From the NCBI GenBank assembly GCA_037044905.1, contig JBAOKB010000047.1, positions 1 through 64,000 of the forward strand: a stretch of DNA of 64,000 bases. The letters run 5' to 3'. Below are positions 10,267 to 21,561 of this stretch, piece after piece. The position numbers and the translations under genes were made by a program. The first letter of the stretch is position 1. Each line of letters opens with the position of its first letter. The notes under the pieces are model-generated. The model searched no databases. It was not told where the DNA came from and was given only the letters and a program-made list of their open reading frames with translations. This DNA comes from Hortaea werneckii. Taxonomy: Eukaryota > Ascomycota > Dothideomycetes > Mycosphaerellales > Teratosphaeriaceae.

Positions 10267-11553
10267 CTTGGCAAGCTTTAGCTTCATAAGTGTTAATCTT
10301 TAAGAGGTTACTATTTAGTTATTTTTAAAGCTTTTGTTATAGCGATCGAAGTAGTAGATAGCGCATTAACTAAGCTTTAATTTAGTGTGTTAGATCTATC
10401 TAGTACTTTATATACTATCTACTAGCGTCGATTATAGCTTAAAGCTATAATTTTATACTCTTATAGTACCCTCTTACTATAGAGTCCTTTATCTTAACCT
10501 ACGCTTAAGGTAGAGCCTCTTTAAGAGCTTAGTGTTATTGTTTATACCTATAAAAGTCTTTAAGGTATAGTACTACTTTATAGAGAGCCTCTTTAAGCTA
10601 AGACTAGACGTATTCTATAAAGTTAAGATTAGGACTATAGGGTAGCTAGTTAATTAATAGGTTAATACCCTATAAATAGATCTAGTTAACTATTTAACGT
10701 ACTATATAGATAGGAGCGTTATTTTACTAAAATACCTAACTTTTATAGACTAGTATAAGGCCTTCTTAGAGTATTTTAAGGTATAAATCTGTAATAAAGC
10801 CTCTATAGAGCGCTCTATTATCTTAGTTTATTACTATAAGCTCTATTTAGCTAATAGAGGCACTAATTACTACCTATACTATTATATAAGGGCCCTTATT
10901 TTTATTATAGGTCGATACTCTCTTAGTAGTATATCTCTTATATAAATATCTAAAGGCCTACTATTACTTTTTACTAGCCCTAAGCTCGATGCTATATTTA
11001 TTACTAAATAGTACTCTTAACTAGTCTCTATTAAGATTCTAACGCGTAAAATCGAGTTTTTACTTTATTATAGCCTCTATAAGTATAGGGTGTACCTTAT
11101 AGCGCTAGTAGTCTAGATAGAGCTCTTAAAATACCTATTAAAAAGTAAATAGGCTAAACTAGTACCCTATCGCTTTTTAAATATCCTTATATTACGCTTT
11201 TACGTCTTTTCGTAGATAGTGGTATATAGTATACTTATCTTAGTTCGAATAAAGCTTTAGATAGCTAGTTTAAGGTCTTAATTTATAGGTATCGCGTATA
11301 TTAATCCGTTTTAAGGTAGTACTTATAATAGTTTTTAGAAGCTATTTAGCTTTAGTTATAGCACTAACTAATATATCTATAAGAGCGCGTCTATAGATCC
11401 GCGCGTAGTTAGTAATCGAAAGATTAGGTCCTTTTTACTTATTCGACGAGATCTTAGCTAGTACGGCCCTTAGTATAGTGTTATTTTAGTAGTTTAAAAT
11501 AGAGAGGTAAATGCGTGTTAAAGCGCGTAAGTAGTCTGTGCGAAAACTTGGCA
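10267..11553. mobile_element. RIP-mutated AT-rich block 2, flanked by a 7-bp direct repeat
   Basis: About 1.27 kb with the same signature as block 1: TA-rich, few CA or TG, CG kept, all frames full of TAA/TAG. CTTGGCA occurs at 10267-10273 and again at 11547-11553, exactly at the two edges of the AT-rich DNA, and could be a target-site duplication. I see no terminal inverted repeats. Open stretches are biased to hydrophobic residues, which fits a decayed protein gene, but I cannot assign a family. Confidence 0.75.
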
Positions 11554-14500
11554 CCAAGTACTGTACTTGGTTAACACCATCCTCTCGTACTTCCCCGATG
11601 GAGCCTCGAATTCCTATTATAACGGTCTTATCCATTCCCAGATGCTCATTCAGCCGAGAACCAAGATCACAGTCCAGGATGTGGAATCTGCCAACACACT
11701 CATTCGGCCACCACCTCGGCCTTTTGCGCCTACCTCTTACCCTCTCTCGAGGAAGCGTCAATCAGTCTGCCCTTTGCTGTCCTGAGAAGGCCTAGGCTGC
11801 GTACTCTCTTGGTCGTGTCCTCGAGATCCGAACTGTACACCCCGAGCGCAACCCACCGTCGACATTCGGTCCTGCCAGATTGGTTGGAGTCTCGAGACAT
11901 CGTGTACATGCACTCATTTGATCTGCCGCCTTGTGTTGCCGCTGTATGGCGCCTTTTTCCCGTGTTTCGTGTCCGACGTCCTGAAGCTTACCCCAGCGTG
12001 AGCGAACCGGCGACTACGAGGATCATGGGACGACATTGCACGAAACCGTGCGACATCGTCAACCGAGGGCATGCTGGCAAAAGAAACCCAGTTTCTGGGG
12101 CCATGTCATGTCTCTGCATGATGTATTTGTCTCGTGTCGACCAATTCAAGGGCGTGACAGCCGGGCTGACAGCGCTGCGGCGAGGTGTGACATTACTCGA
12201 CACGGCACGATCTTACAAGACATGATCTTTCTGGGGTCTCTACTAGCATCTACGAGTGACTTGTGGTAGCCGAAAGCGTCTCATGGCCGAGCCTTTAAAG
12301 GGAGACGCAGAACAATGACCACCGAGGAAGGACGCGATACCGAGGCGGAGTCACAGAGCGATACCAATATGACCCGCAGCAAGCGTAAGCGGCCTGCGCT
12401 GAGGGTTACAGCGATCTCCAGAAGGACGGATAGCCTGGCCGACGGTTGTGGAGTACGAGGTTGAGATGACCGGGAAGATGTCACACTCCGGACAGTTGGT
12501 GGCTGACCGAAACTCACAACAAGCTGACGCAGGCAACGCAATGCTTGACAAGCAGGACGACGGTATCCACGGCGTCAGAGAGAGCTGGCGTGGTGCGAAA
12601 GATGAGCCTTCGGTATCATATTCAGCATCGTTGCCGCCGCTCACCTTGCGGTCTGATGCACCTTGGCCATGACTGCAGTTCCCTGACGCAGTAACGACAA
12701 CACCGAACGACCCCGGTAAAACAAGCAGATCGCGAGATGGATCAGATGCATCTGTTCTCTCTGACAGTCACCAGGGGTAGGCGGCGACATTCGTGGAGCG
12801 GTTACTGGGGTCGAAGCATCAGCTGGCGACCTTCTACTGCGAGGACACGACCGAAACATCATCGACATCCACAGACACAGGCTCCTCGGCGCAGTACAAG
12901 CACATGTCCCGTCCATTCAGGGCATCCGCAGGCTTTTGTCGTCGCCGACATGGTTTTTGCATGCCGTGTTATGCGGAGAGATGAGTCTCGCCGCTTACAG
13001 CCGCCGGACCCAACATCGAAGAACAGAGCACAACAAGACCTATTGAATTCGCGATCAGGATGTACACGCACTCTATGTACCCCCACGGCACTCCGATTGA
13101 GACGTCTTACCTCGAGATGTTATTTGTTTTGCAAGCCGGCGAATCCAACGGAGACTCCTACCGCGACATCCACGATGACCACACCGGACCCTAAGATATC
13201 GCACCAGTTCGCATGCAGAGCTCGCCATTGGAGCCTTTTGCATCCTCGGGAACTCGTATCATGATATCCATGCGATACATGCACCATAAGCCTGTTGCAC
13301 CGCCGGGATCAGGTCTGGATCTGTGATGCTGGCAGACAGAACGGGGTAACATCTCATCATCTCGCCTTCTCGAATGCTCTCGATGGATTATGTACATCAG
13401 AAGACACTCCAGAGCTCGTGTCGGTGTTGGAGACGGCCCACTAGCTCCATGTTGAGCACATCGAAGATGCGAATTCCTCGCTCAGATGGCTTATCAGCCC
13501 ATGCCAAACACTGCCCACCTGACCATTCTTTGCTTCCGCTCCTCATCTGCGAGCCCAACGTCCCTCCTAGACCTCGCCGGCGAAGGAAGGCCTCCGTGTC
13601 CGACCCTGTTTCTGAAGCTCTCTCGTTGTTTGCATCAGCTTGTCGTGTACTCGGGATGGCTCCATGTCGACCCGTGTGTGCATTATTTCTGTCGCTGCTC
13701 ATCTTCGGCATCTTTGCGTGCTTCATCAAGATCGTTCAACCTCTCTTTGCATGTCTCGAGCTCTGCTTTCAATGTCCGGCACTCGGCGGTGACGTTGTCC
13801 AGGTCGGTGTTGCTCTCTTCACACGATCGCTGAGCTCGATGCTGGTTGCCTTTTCGAGTATATAGAGAGACACTGCGGATGGCATTCATCAGATAACCAG
13901 CGTCTTTCAATTCATGGTCAACACTCCGCCTGGTGTTGCGTACGTTTATCGCCTGAGCGGAGATCAGCGGAGGCGCTCAGCAATCCCGGATGGCGAAAAC
14001 ACACCGAGACGACGGGACACAACCATTTGCCAGCATCATGAGACTTGTTTGGATGTTAGAACTCACCCTACGGTCGGTGTCTCTCTCGAGTGATCCGCCA
14101 ATGACAGTGTCACCAACCATCCGCAGGTGCGGTGTGGACCGGGGGATCGTATGACCACGAGGCAGAGCTTTGCTGGGACCGAAGAACATAGTCTCCCGGC
14201 AAGTCTCGCAGCATTTTTCAGACCATCAGTCATTCACGAGTGTCATCATTGTCCAGGTTGACTTGATTCCGACATGGGAGGCTGAGGAGGGGCGCCGGTG
14301 TCATTGGACGGTGATGTCGGACGACATGTGCTCGACAACATTATGATCCTAGTCTCTCCAGAACGTTCGGACCAGCTCCGAGCGATGAGAAATCGATTCG
14401 TCGCCACTGGGACAAAGCCTTACCTAGATAATGCCGAAAGCAACTTTCGAGGGATGGCCGGCTGACCAGTCATGACACAGCTCCACATGATCAAACAAGA

Positions 14501-15628
14501 GGCAACAGCACCTCGCCAGCAGCAAACACGCACCTTCAGAGTCGACAATTTTGCGTACAAGGCACGGGCGGTTGTCAAACCGACATGGTGTTGATTCCAT
14601 TTCGCTGGTTTGGTCAGCCGGGCCGCATTTGACAAGTCTCCATCCTCCATGATGACCGAACGACACAATCGAAATGACTCGCACCTGATCTGTCTTCGAT
14701 CTACCTCCGTATGGAGGCATCGTTGTCTTGCAAGTAAAGCTGGCAGCATTCCTTGCTCTTGTGTTCAATCGTGGAGAACTGGTCTCGCATGGTGGTGAGT
14801 TGACGCCCAGCTTCGTGCCGCTTCACCCTGGGCTCTGGGAACACCACCATACTGCAATAGGTCCGTCGTTGACTTGGAGAAGACGCAGTGACATTGCTCT
14901 GTCCTTTGTTCCATGGCTTTGGTCGATGTTGGCAAGCTGTCAATCGGCGTTGTGTCGCTCCCGGATGCTGTTCGAGACATGTGAGTTGCCGCACCGGCGG
15001 TCGATGTGCACCTACTGCCACTTGTTCTCGACAACACACGACTCTTCGCTCCTCTTCTTGGGGTCCAAGGCTTTCCTATGTGAAGCGAGAGTCCGCTCTT
15101 GTGTGGCAAGCCACCTGCTGTGGGCGTTGCGGAATGCTGAGCGGCGCTGAGCAATGTTGGGATGTCCATGAAACTGGAACATGACGATACGACTTGGAGA
15201 CTACTGACCCAAACATCCGTCAGTGACAACAACGCAGAGCTATTCAGCCCATACGGTGCGCACACGGCCAACTCGTTCTCGTCTCATCCGCCGGCAGCTC
15301 CATTTCGTCACTCCTGCCCACGCCACCAATAGAACTACCGAATTTCGCGGAACATGGACTCTCGACTCTCTGAAAAAGACCAGGAGAATGTATTGAACTC
15401 GCTGTGACCGTCCCAATCTCGTCGCACATGTTGCACACGTTCATGTCCTCTACCGTTCCACGCTCAGCCGCCCTGACATTTTGAGACACGAAGCTGACTC
15501 TTGAACCAGAAACCTCCGACACTCTTCTTCAAGTATTTCAAAGGCATGAGAACGCCGTGGGTTGGTCTGGGTCTCTTGTTCCGGCAGGTAATGCAATCGG
15601 GCTGAGGTTTCAGTGCTTCACCATCCGA
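11554..15628. other. Decayed subtelomeric sequence with coiled-coil remnants
   Basis: No intact gene. On the minus strand, 13910-13683 reads a short heptad-like stretch (CRTLKAELETCKERLNDLDE...) ending in a stop, and 14840-14700 reads DQFSTIEHKSKECCQLYLQD. Both look like pieces of coiled-coil genes. The rest has only short frames of random composition. Dinucleotides are near normal, so RIP has not dominated here. Confidence 0.5.
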
Positions 15629-16030
15629 AGCCGGCATCATCTGACAATCCCCAACCATGACCCGTGACCTAGAGCCCGCCTACTCTATAACGTCTACAGA
15701 GCCTATATCAAAGTAGCGAAAGCTTTTTAGATGACGAGGGAGTTGGTGTGCGTCCATGTCGGCCTTCACCGTCTGAGCCGGCATTATCTGACGGATTCTG
15801 ACCTTCCCAACATGACCCGAAACCCAGATCCCGGCTACTCTGCAACGTCTCCGCAACCTATCCCAAAGCAAGGAAAGCCTTCAGAATGGTGAGCGAGTTG
15901 GTGTGCGGCCGTGTCAGCTTTCACTCTCCAAAGCCGGCATTATCTGCCCCTTCCTGACATGACCCGAAACCAAGGTTACGGCTACTTTGTGACGTCCGTG
16001 GAACCTGTCTGAGAGCAGATCTCAACTTCA
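15629..16030 (+). repeat. Degenerate tandem repeat of about 150 bp, three copies
   Basis: Units begin AGCCGGCAT(C/T)ATCTG at 15629, 15776 and 15932 (periods 147 and 156). Each contains CATGACCCG(A/T), GGCTACT or equivalent, AACGTCT or GACGTC, and the first two contain GAG(G/C)GAGTTGGTGTGCG. Copies have diverged by many substitutions. The third is partial. No intact frame. Confidence 0.8.
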
Positions 16031-16080
16031 CCAGCTCAAACTCCCATCCAGGCTATTCACTTCCCAAATCTCCACGCGTC

Positions 16081-17745
16081 TTGGGCGAGGGCGGTCTGCG
16101 TAGCATTGGTATCTCGGCTTGCTCTCATCTCAGCGACCTCAGTCTAGAGCTTCTCCGACGCCGCATGCTGCAGAAGAACCAACCAGTGGAAGGGTTCTTA
16201 TCTCGAGCCACATGCCAAGATGCTCGAATACGAGGCCACAATCAATGGCGGCGTGCTAGCTGACACCATGGGCCTATCGAGCTTTTCGTTGCACTGATGG
16301 TCGCCGGCGATGTGTCCGAGGCCCATCGGGTGCGTCTCCAGGGGGAGACTCCTGCCAGTGGGATCAACGCGGTCGTTGTACCATCACAGCTCGGCTTGCA
16401 CATGACCGAAAAGCTGCACGATATCTTGGGCGTGGACTGGATAGTGTACCGGCTGGGGTACCACAAGCAGCCATACGAACAGTCGAATACCAAGCGCCGC
16501 ATCAAGATCGGCAGCCAGGAAGTCCCATGGTCCGAGACAGATGCAAACGCGCCGCCAAGAGAGCGAAGGGTCTTGGTTATCACGTACGAGCAGATGTCCC
16601 TACTATCGAACCTCGCCATGCGTGAAGCCTTCCTCGGCGACGACTTGCTCAGCACCAATTCCGATGATCCGTGGCAGAATCTCTTCCGCCGCATGATCCA
16701 CGACGAAGGTCACAGTCTCCGCCGTTTCGACGAGACACGGCGTGGCCTCAACGCCCGTCGTTCCGCCCCCAAGTACCGCCACGTCGTGACCGGTACGCCG
16801 ATTATACGTACCGCTAGAGACTTCCGCGGGTATATTGCGTTGGTCGAGCGTCCTGACTGGGTCAGGCCGGAAATCGATCGGAACGAGGAGAGAGACGCTA
16901 ATGGCGACCTGATCGCGGACGGTCGGTACAACCGATACAGGGCTGAGGTCAACCGCTGCAAGCTGGCGGACCGCCTGCCGGATGAGACTCAGTTCGTGGA
17001 TGATGATAATGATTGGCAGCTGAGCGTGCGAGGCCGGACCCACGGCTGCGACGATGATGGAGTCGCACGCGGACGCCTCTTGAACATTGGAGCCGTGACT
17101 GACTGGCCCGCCACGTTGTTCTACAACTCCCATCATCGCCGCCGCAGCGTTCCACGCAATGAGCACCACCTGCGGACCCGGCCTATTGTTTACCTCAAGG
17201 GCCTTACCGCTGCGGAATCTGCAGCAGCAAAGCAGAGTCATGAAGACGAGAAGAAAGAGGAAGCGACTTTCCGTTTAGTGGAGACTGTCCCTTTAACACG
17301 TACAGCTCCTTCGACAAGAACAAGGTTCGATGCCTTACAGTCCAGGCGTTCAACGTCTGAATCAAGCCGCACCTCCGCCGATGGGAGAAGCACCAAGACC
17401 TAATCTCCCTATCCATCGCCTCGCACCGTCTCCGCATCATCTACGAGATCCTCTTCATTGCTCGTAATTCTCAGACCAGGGTGAACACGACAGACGGCGA
17501 GGCGGCTGTGGTCGGGGCAGATTTGCCTCCACTGCGCTTGGCACGCTCCTCGGTCCATCTGACCCCGCAGGAGATGCAGTGGTACCGCGAGTACGAAGAG
17601 GCTCTTGGCCAAGAAGTCGACGTGAATCTGGGCGGCGAAGAAGACCAGACTGGTGACCAAACTGGCGTTACCATGGCGGATTTGTATCCATAGGACTATC
17701 TTTCCGCCGACGCCCAAGACGGCGAGGCGCCGGCCGTGGTAAGCT
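16081..17745 (+). pseudogene. SNF2-family ATPase, N-terminal half, inactivated
   Basis: Remains of the first RecA-like domain of a SNF2/Rad54-type ATPase. Seen in order: GGVLADTMGL (16247-16276) in one frame; then, after a frame change, IELFVALMV, AVVVPSQL, the DEGH box (motif II, about 16699), VVTGTPI (motif III), and further on ETQFVDDDNDW. Lesions: the bases that should encode G-K-T of Walker A are missing between 16275 and 16276, shifting the frame; a second frame change near 17280; TGA at 17358-17360; TAG at 17691-17693, after which DYLSADAQDGEAP continues in frame. The longest open piece is 16297-17403. The two stops are each one C-to-T change from CGA or CAG. The matching C-terminal half lies inverted downstream at 18689-17883. 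Confidence 0.82.
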
Positions 17746-17882
17746 GCAAAAACCAACTGACTAAACCAAGTTCACCTTGCGAAGTACACTTCACTTTATG
17801 ATGCTCACCCTGCGATGTTCACTTCTCGAAGCTCTCTTCACCAGTGCTAAGACGTTGAGGCAATGGTTTTCTGCCTCCACAA

Positions 17883-18689
17883 TCATTGCCTCCCGGGGGA
17901 AGACTCTCCCATTGTGCTCGTTCCGGGCGTGGAGATAGTCATTGGTGACATCTCGATCTGCAGCGTCCGGTTGAACATGGTTTTCTTCATGTCGGCATGG
18001 TAGGTCCCCGGAACGTAGTAGCGCCTGACAAACTGGTCGAATGTCTGCCCGAGGCGACAAACACGGTACATTGCCTACTCAAAGATAGGAAGAGCTGGCG
18101 GCTTCTCAATGAAAATGACATTGTGTGATCGAGGATGGAGGTTCCACCCTGCGATGCGGAGGGTCAAAGGCGCGAGCAAGACGTGGTGACTATTGGCTTG
18201 TTTGTTGAATTGCTCTGTAACGAGCGTGTTCCGATATTCAGCGTCGTCGCTGCTCCGCAAAGCGACAGTGGAAATGCCGACCCACCACAAAATCTTGTTG
18301 AAGACCTCGACCGTGGGAGGCGACGTGCAGTAATCGATGACCTTGTTGGATTCGTGTGGGGCGTTTCCGATCGTGTCCCAGACGTCCACCAGCGCCTTGG
18401 CAAGAGGAGCTGCACCTCTCAATGCTTGCTCCAGCACCGCGACGTCGCTAGTGAACGGATCGTCTTCCTCATCGACACCCAAGGCCTTGCACTTCCGCAA
18501 TTCGTAGACAAAAAAGGCAAGAGATGTCTTCCTCTGCTCCTGCCACTGAGGTGTTGCGCGCTCGCGCAGAACGAATGGGCCCAAGTGAGATATCATTGGG
18601 ATGATGGGCGACCGGTAGTGAGATGTGGGCTGTGGGTGCACCAAGTTTGGCTTGCAACTTAGGTTGCAACTTATGAGCCTAACGTCCAA
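17883..18689 (-). pseudogene. SNF2-family ATPase, C-terminal half, inverted
   Basis: Helicase C-terminal domain on the opposite strand to the N-terminal half. Seen: TEQFNKQANSHHVLLAPL, GWNLHPRSHNVIFIEKPP (motif V region), then TAG at 18077-18075, then in the same frame AMYRVCRLGQTFDQFVRR (motif VI, R-x-x-R-x-GQ) and HADMKKTMFNRTLQIEM. The TAG sits where the family has Gln before A-x-x-R-x-x-R-x-GQ, so it fits CAG to TAG. The two halves are tail to tail. Re-inverting about 17750-18690 would place this half directly after the N-terminal half in the right order. Confidence 0.82.
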
Positions 18690-18719
18690 CTCATACGCTC
18701 AATTTCTAACTACCGATTT

Positions 18720-19055
18720 GAAACACCCTACTCTAGACCCTCTTGAGAAGAGAAAAGCGAAAGAACGTGAAGTCGACGCCAAAGACGAGTGCTGAGGGTC
18801 ACGGGAGGGAAATACAGCCCTCCGAAATGAGATCGCCACGTTGAGAGCAAGCACGAAGGTTCAAACCTCAAATATCTCCCAGATCGAGAATGCGCGTCTC
18901 GACATACTGGAAGGCAGCAGCCCTTGCAGGTGAAGTTGCTGAACTGAGAACAAGCGGGGACGCCCATGCTGAGAAACTTAAGTTTGCTGAGAATGAGTGC
19001 TGGGGCTTACAGGGAAGGGAATACAGCTGCATAATGAGGGCAAAATTTTGAAGCC
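18720..19055 (+). pseudogene. Decayed coiled-coil fragment
   Basis: Plus-strand reading gives LEKRKAKEREVDAKDEC, then NTALRNEIATLRAST and QIENARLDILE, broken by several stops. The DNA around GAGTGCTGAGGGTCACGGGA (about 18790) recurs imperfectly as GAGTGCTGGGGCTTACAGGG about 205 bases later, so it has an internal repeat. Resembles the coiled-coil pieces at 13.7 and 14.8 kb. Family unknown. Confidence 0.45.
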
Positions 19056-20364
19056 CCGTCACACGGCGGGGATATGCGTCGGCCGCCTGTTCACTGGCAA
19101 ACTCTTTCTCATCGCCTAACGCAGTACGACACTCTTCGATGTCGTTCCGAGAGACCGCCTCAGCGCGTGCGACCTGGTCGTCAATTGTGAAAGTGAGCTC
19201 CTGGCGGCGGCGCTCTCTCTCACTGCGCAGCGCGTTGCCTTGCTGTTGGCCTGCTTGCTCAACGAGAAAGTCAGCCGCCTCTTGAGTACGACGCTCGAGC
19301 AGCGTTCTAGCTCGATTGATGAGGGGCGCTTGGGCTTCGGCAGTGAGCGGACGCGCTTTATCCATCACTGCCGGGAAGGATCCAATTTGATCAAGCTTCC
19401 CAGGGATATAACCGAGCTCGTTGGGGTCGCCTGGCTGCCCATAGGCCGGCTTGTAGGTGTGAACGACGGCAAGATGATAGAGATCGAGGTTACGACCCAT
19501 CAGCGCTGTCCATTGCTCCTCCCTTGTCCCCTCGCGCTCGCTGGGCGGGACCTCGGGCGAGTGACAGAACAGCTTCGTTATCACAGCCCGCTGGCGATTG
19601 AAGTGGAAGCGAGCGTACAAACGGTCTATGAATGCCGCGCGAGAACCCGGGAAGTCCTGATCTGTCCGTAGCATGACATGATCTCCGAGGTCGGGACTTG
19701 CTGCAAAGAAGTACTGGACGCGTGGCGAGACGTCGTCACGTACGTCGGCATCCCCATCGACGTTGGGCAGCTGGACGTATGCATCACAAATGGGGCGGAT
19801 GCGGGCCTGGGCTTCTTCCGGGAAGAAGATACCCTTGGCGTAGAACTGCTTGTTTATCCACCCGATGAATGCGATGACCAACCTGAACTTGGCTTGAGCA
19901 GGCTGAGCGTGGGGTCTGTACTCGTTGAAGAAGGTTGGGTCTTGATTCAGGAGTACATCCTGGTCCCTCTCACGACGCGGTTCCAGGCGGTTGGTGATTC
20001 AACGGGCGAGTCTGGCAAAGATTTCGACCCTGCCTAGCGATGCGACCTCTTGTGGCGACAAATCGCGGATCGGCGTCGTCACGCGCCTTGCGACTGCCGC
20101 ATCTCGCGAGTTCAGCGCTCCCTGAATCTCACTGTGGCTGGCTGCCCTGTTGCGTGCCTCACGGCCTTTGAGATTTGTATATTCTGGCACGTTTGACAAA
20201 ATCTCGTACAAGAATGTCTTGAAGTTGGCGACACCCTGATCCGTGTAAGCCAAGCTTATGGCGTGCATCAGGGCCTGCATGCCACTGGGAAGATACATCG
20301 CCAGATCTGGGTCCCATGCCCTTGCGCTGGGTGTGCCAGGAGGGCGCCCTGCACGTCCTGTCAT
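18868..20364 (-). pseudogene. Hypothetical protein gene with one in-frame TGA
   Basis: Starts at ATG 20364 (MTGRAGRPPGTPSARAWDPD). After 121 codons there is TGA at 20001-19999 within FARLAR-stop-ITNRLEPRRERDQ; the same frame then stays open for 377 more codons to 18868. The sequence on both sides reads as one helical, charged protein, so a single CGA-to-TGA change is the simplest explanation. No good splice pair removes the stop. The last 60 or so codons (below about 19060) overlap a coiled-coil remnant on the other strand and may be read-through. I do not recognise the family; no catalytic motif or membrane segment is seen. It lies beside the SNF2 pseudogene. Confidence 0.6.
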
Positions 20365-20832
20365 GGAGGGCGAGGTGGATCAGGTGTTTTGCAAAATGGT
20401 CTCGGTGCTGCCGAAATGGGGTGACTGGTTTGTGTGTTGGGTTTGAGAACACGATTGCCAAGGTCGAAGTGTCAGTGAGAAAGTGAACATGCAATGAAAG
20501 TAAACGTGTAAATGGTGTCGCAAACGCCGCTGCCGGCGAGCGATACTGCATGCGTGCCTAAGGCTTGGCAAATGAATTGCCACCGTCAGCCAGAATGAAG
20601 CAACATAGTGAGAAGAACACATGCCCTGCTGGCTCACTTGGCCATTTCACATGCTGCCACCAGACATCTGCAATGGCGCGCTTCACTATGGCGCACTCGC
20701 CTTCTTGTGCGGCGGTTTCAAAAAGACAGCAACATCCAAAGGTCCAACACATTGCAACAGACAATCAGTGTTGGAAACCCGAACGCCTGCTGCTCTCGTC
20801 CGCCGCCTCCTACGATCCTGGACTTCCGAGCA
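20365..20832. other. Intergenic region
   Basis: Between two divergent gene starts (20364 minus, 20833 plus). Probably holds both promoters. No motif that I can assign. Confidence 0.5.
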
Positions 20833-21561
20833 ATGGAGAAGAGAGGAGGAATGTTCGAACGTCAGGACGGCGAGCCTTTGCGAAAGAGACTGAAGCGCAA
20901 AGTCGAAGACAACAATGACCGGTTCACTTGGCCGGGTCAGACGAGCAGTATGTCTTGTTTCGCTCTCGTGAAGAAGGTGCTAACCCTCTTAGCTGTCCTC
21001 CGTGACGTCGACAACCAAAAATTACCAATCCAGACCTTGATTGAATCCGCCCGCTCGAAATCTGAGTTGAGGAAGCCAAGGTATGCTTACTCCTCCAGGC
21101 TACCGTACGTCGAGCCCGCCCCACCGATGTCCACAGATACAGACGACGTTCCGGTGTCAGACGCGTCGGTTACGACTGGCCCTTCGGATGACCAAGAGGC
21201 CGATACATCTTTGAAGGAGATTCGCAAGATGTTGGTGGATCTCCAAGCGCAATTACCAGCCTATCGCGAGGAGCTAGAGGCGACAGAAGCAGTGATGGAA
21301 GGGGACACGGAATCTAACAAAGACACGGCACTCATCGTGTTGGACATCATCGGCATCATAGTGAGAGGAGAGCTGTATGCCTCGGCAATACGGCGAAAGC
21401 ATTTGGACCTTGCGTGCAAAGAGTTGAGGAGCGGCGGCGCACCCGAGTCGCGCGTGAAAGAGACGGAGGTCGAGAGAGAAAGGCAAGATGAGATTCATGC
21501 GTCGGCAGAGCAGCTTCGCGTGTGGAAGGAAAAGATGCAGAAGATTTGGGGGACACCGTAA
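20833..21561 (+). CDS. Small hypothetical fungal protein, two exons, 227 aa
   Basis: Start ATG 20833 (MEKRGGMFERQDGEP). The frame is open further upstream, but that part reads as random sequence. An intron at 20948-20992 has donor GTATGT, branch TGCTAAC and acceptor TAG. It is 45 nt, a multiple of three without a stop, so it does not close the frame and could be missed. Exons 20833-20947 and 20993-21561. Seen: a basic cluster RKRLKRK near residue 20, a long helical segment (KEIRKMLVDLQAQLPAYREEL), a hydrophobic helix ALIVLDIIGIIVRGELYASA and a charged C-terminal helix. No known domain. It is the one intact gene in the decayed 16-24 kb zone. Confidence 0.6.
   Translation: MEKRGGMFERQDGEPLRKRLKRKVEDNNDRFTWPGQTSSMSCFALVKKVLTLLAVLRDVDNQKLPIQTLIESARSKSELRKPRYAYSSRLPYVEPAPPMSTDTDDVPVSDASVTTGPSDDQEADTSLKEIRKMLVDLQAQLPAYREELEATEAVMEGDTESNKDTALIVLDIIGIIVRGELYASAIRRKHLDLACKELRSGGAPESRVKETEVERERQDEIHASAEQLRVWKEKMQKIWGTP

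Noticed and set aside
16603..17241. Minus-strand frame of 212 codons across the SNF2 remnant
   Set aside because: The plus strand carries recognisable SNF2 motifs, so this is its antisense shadow.
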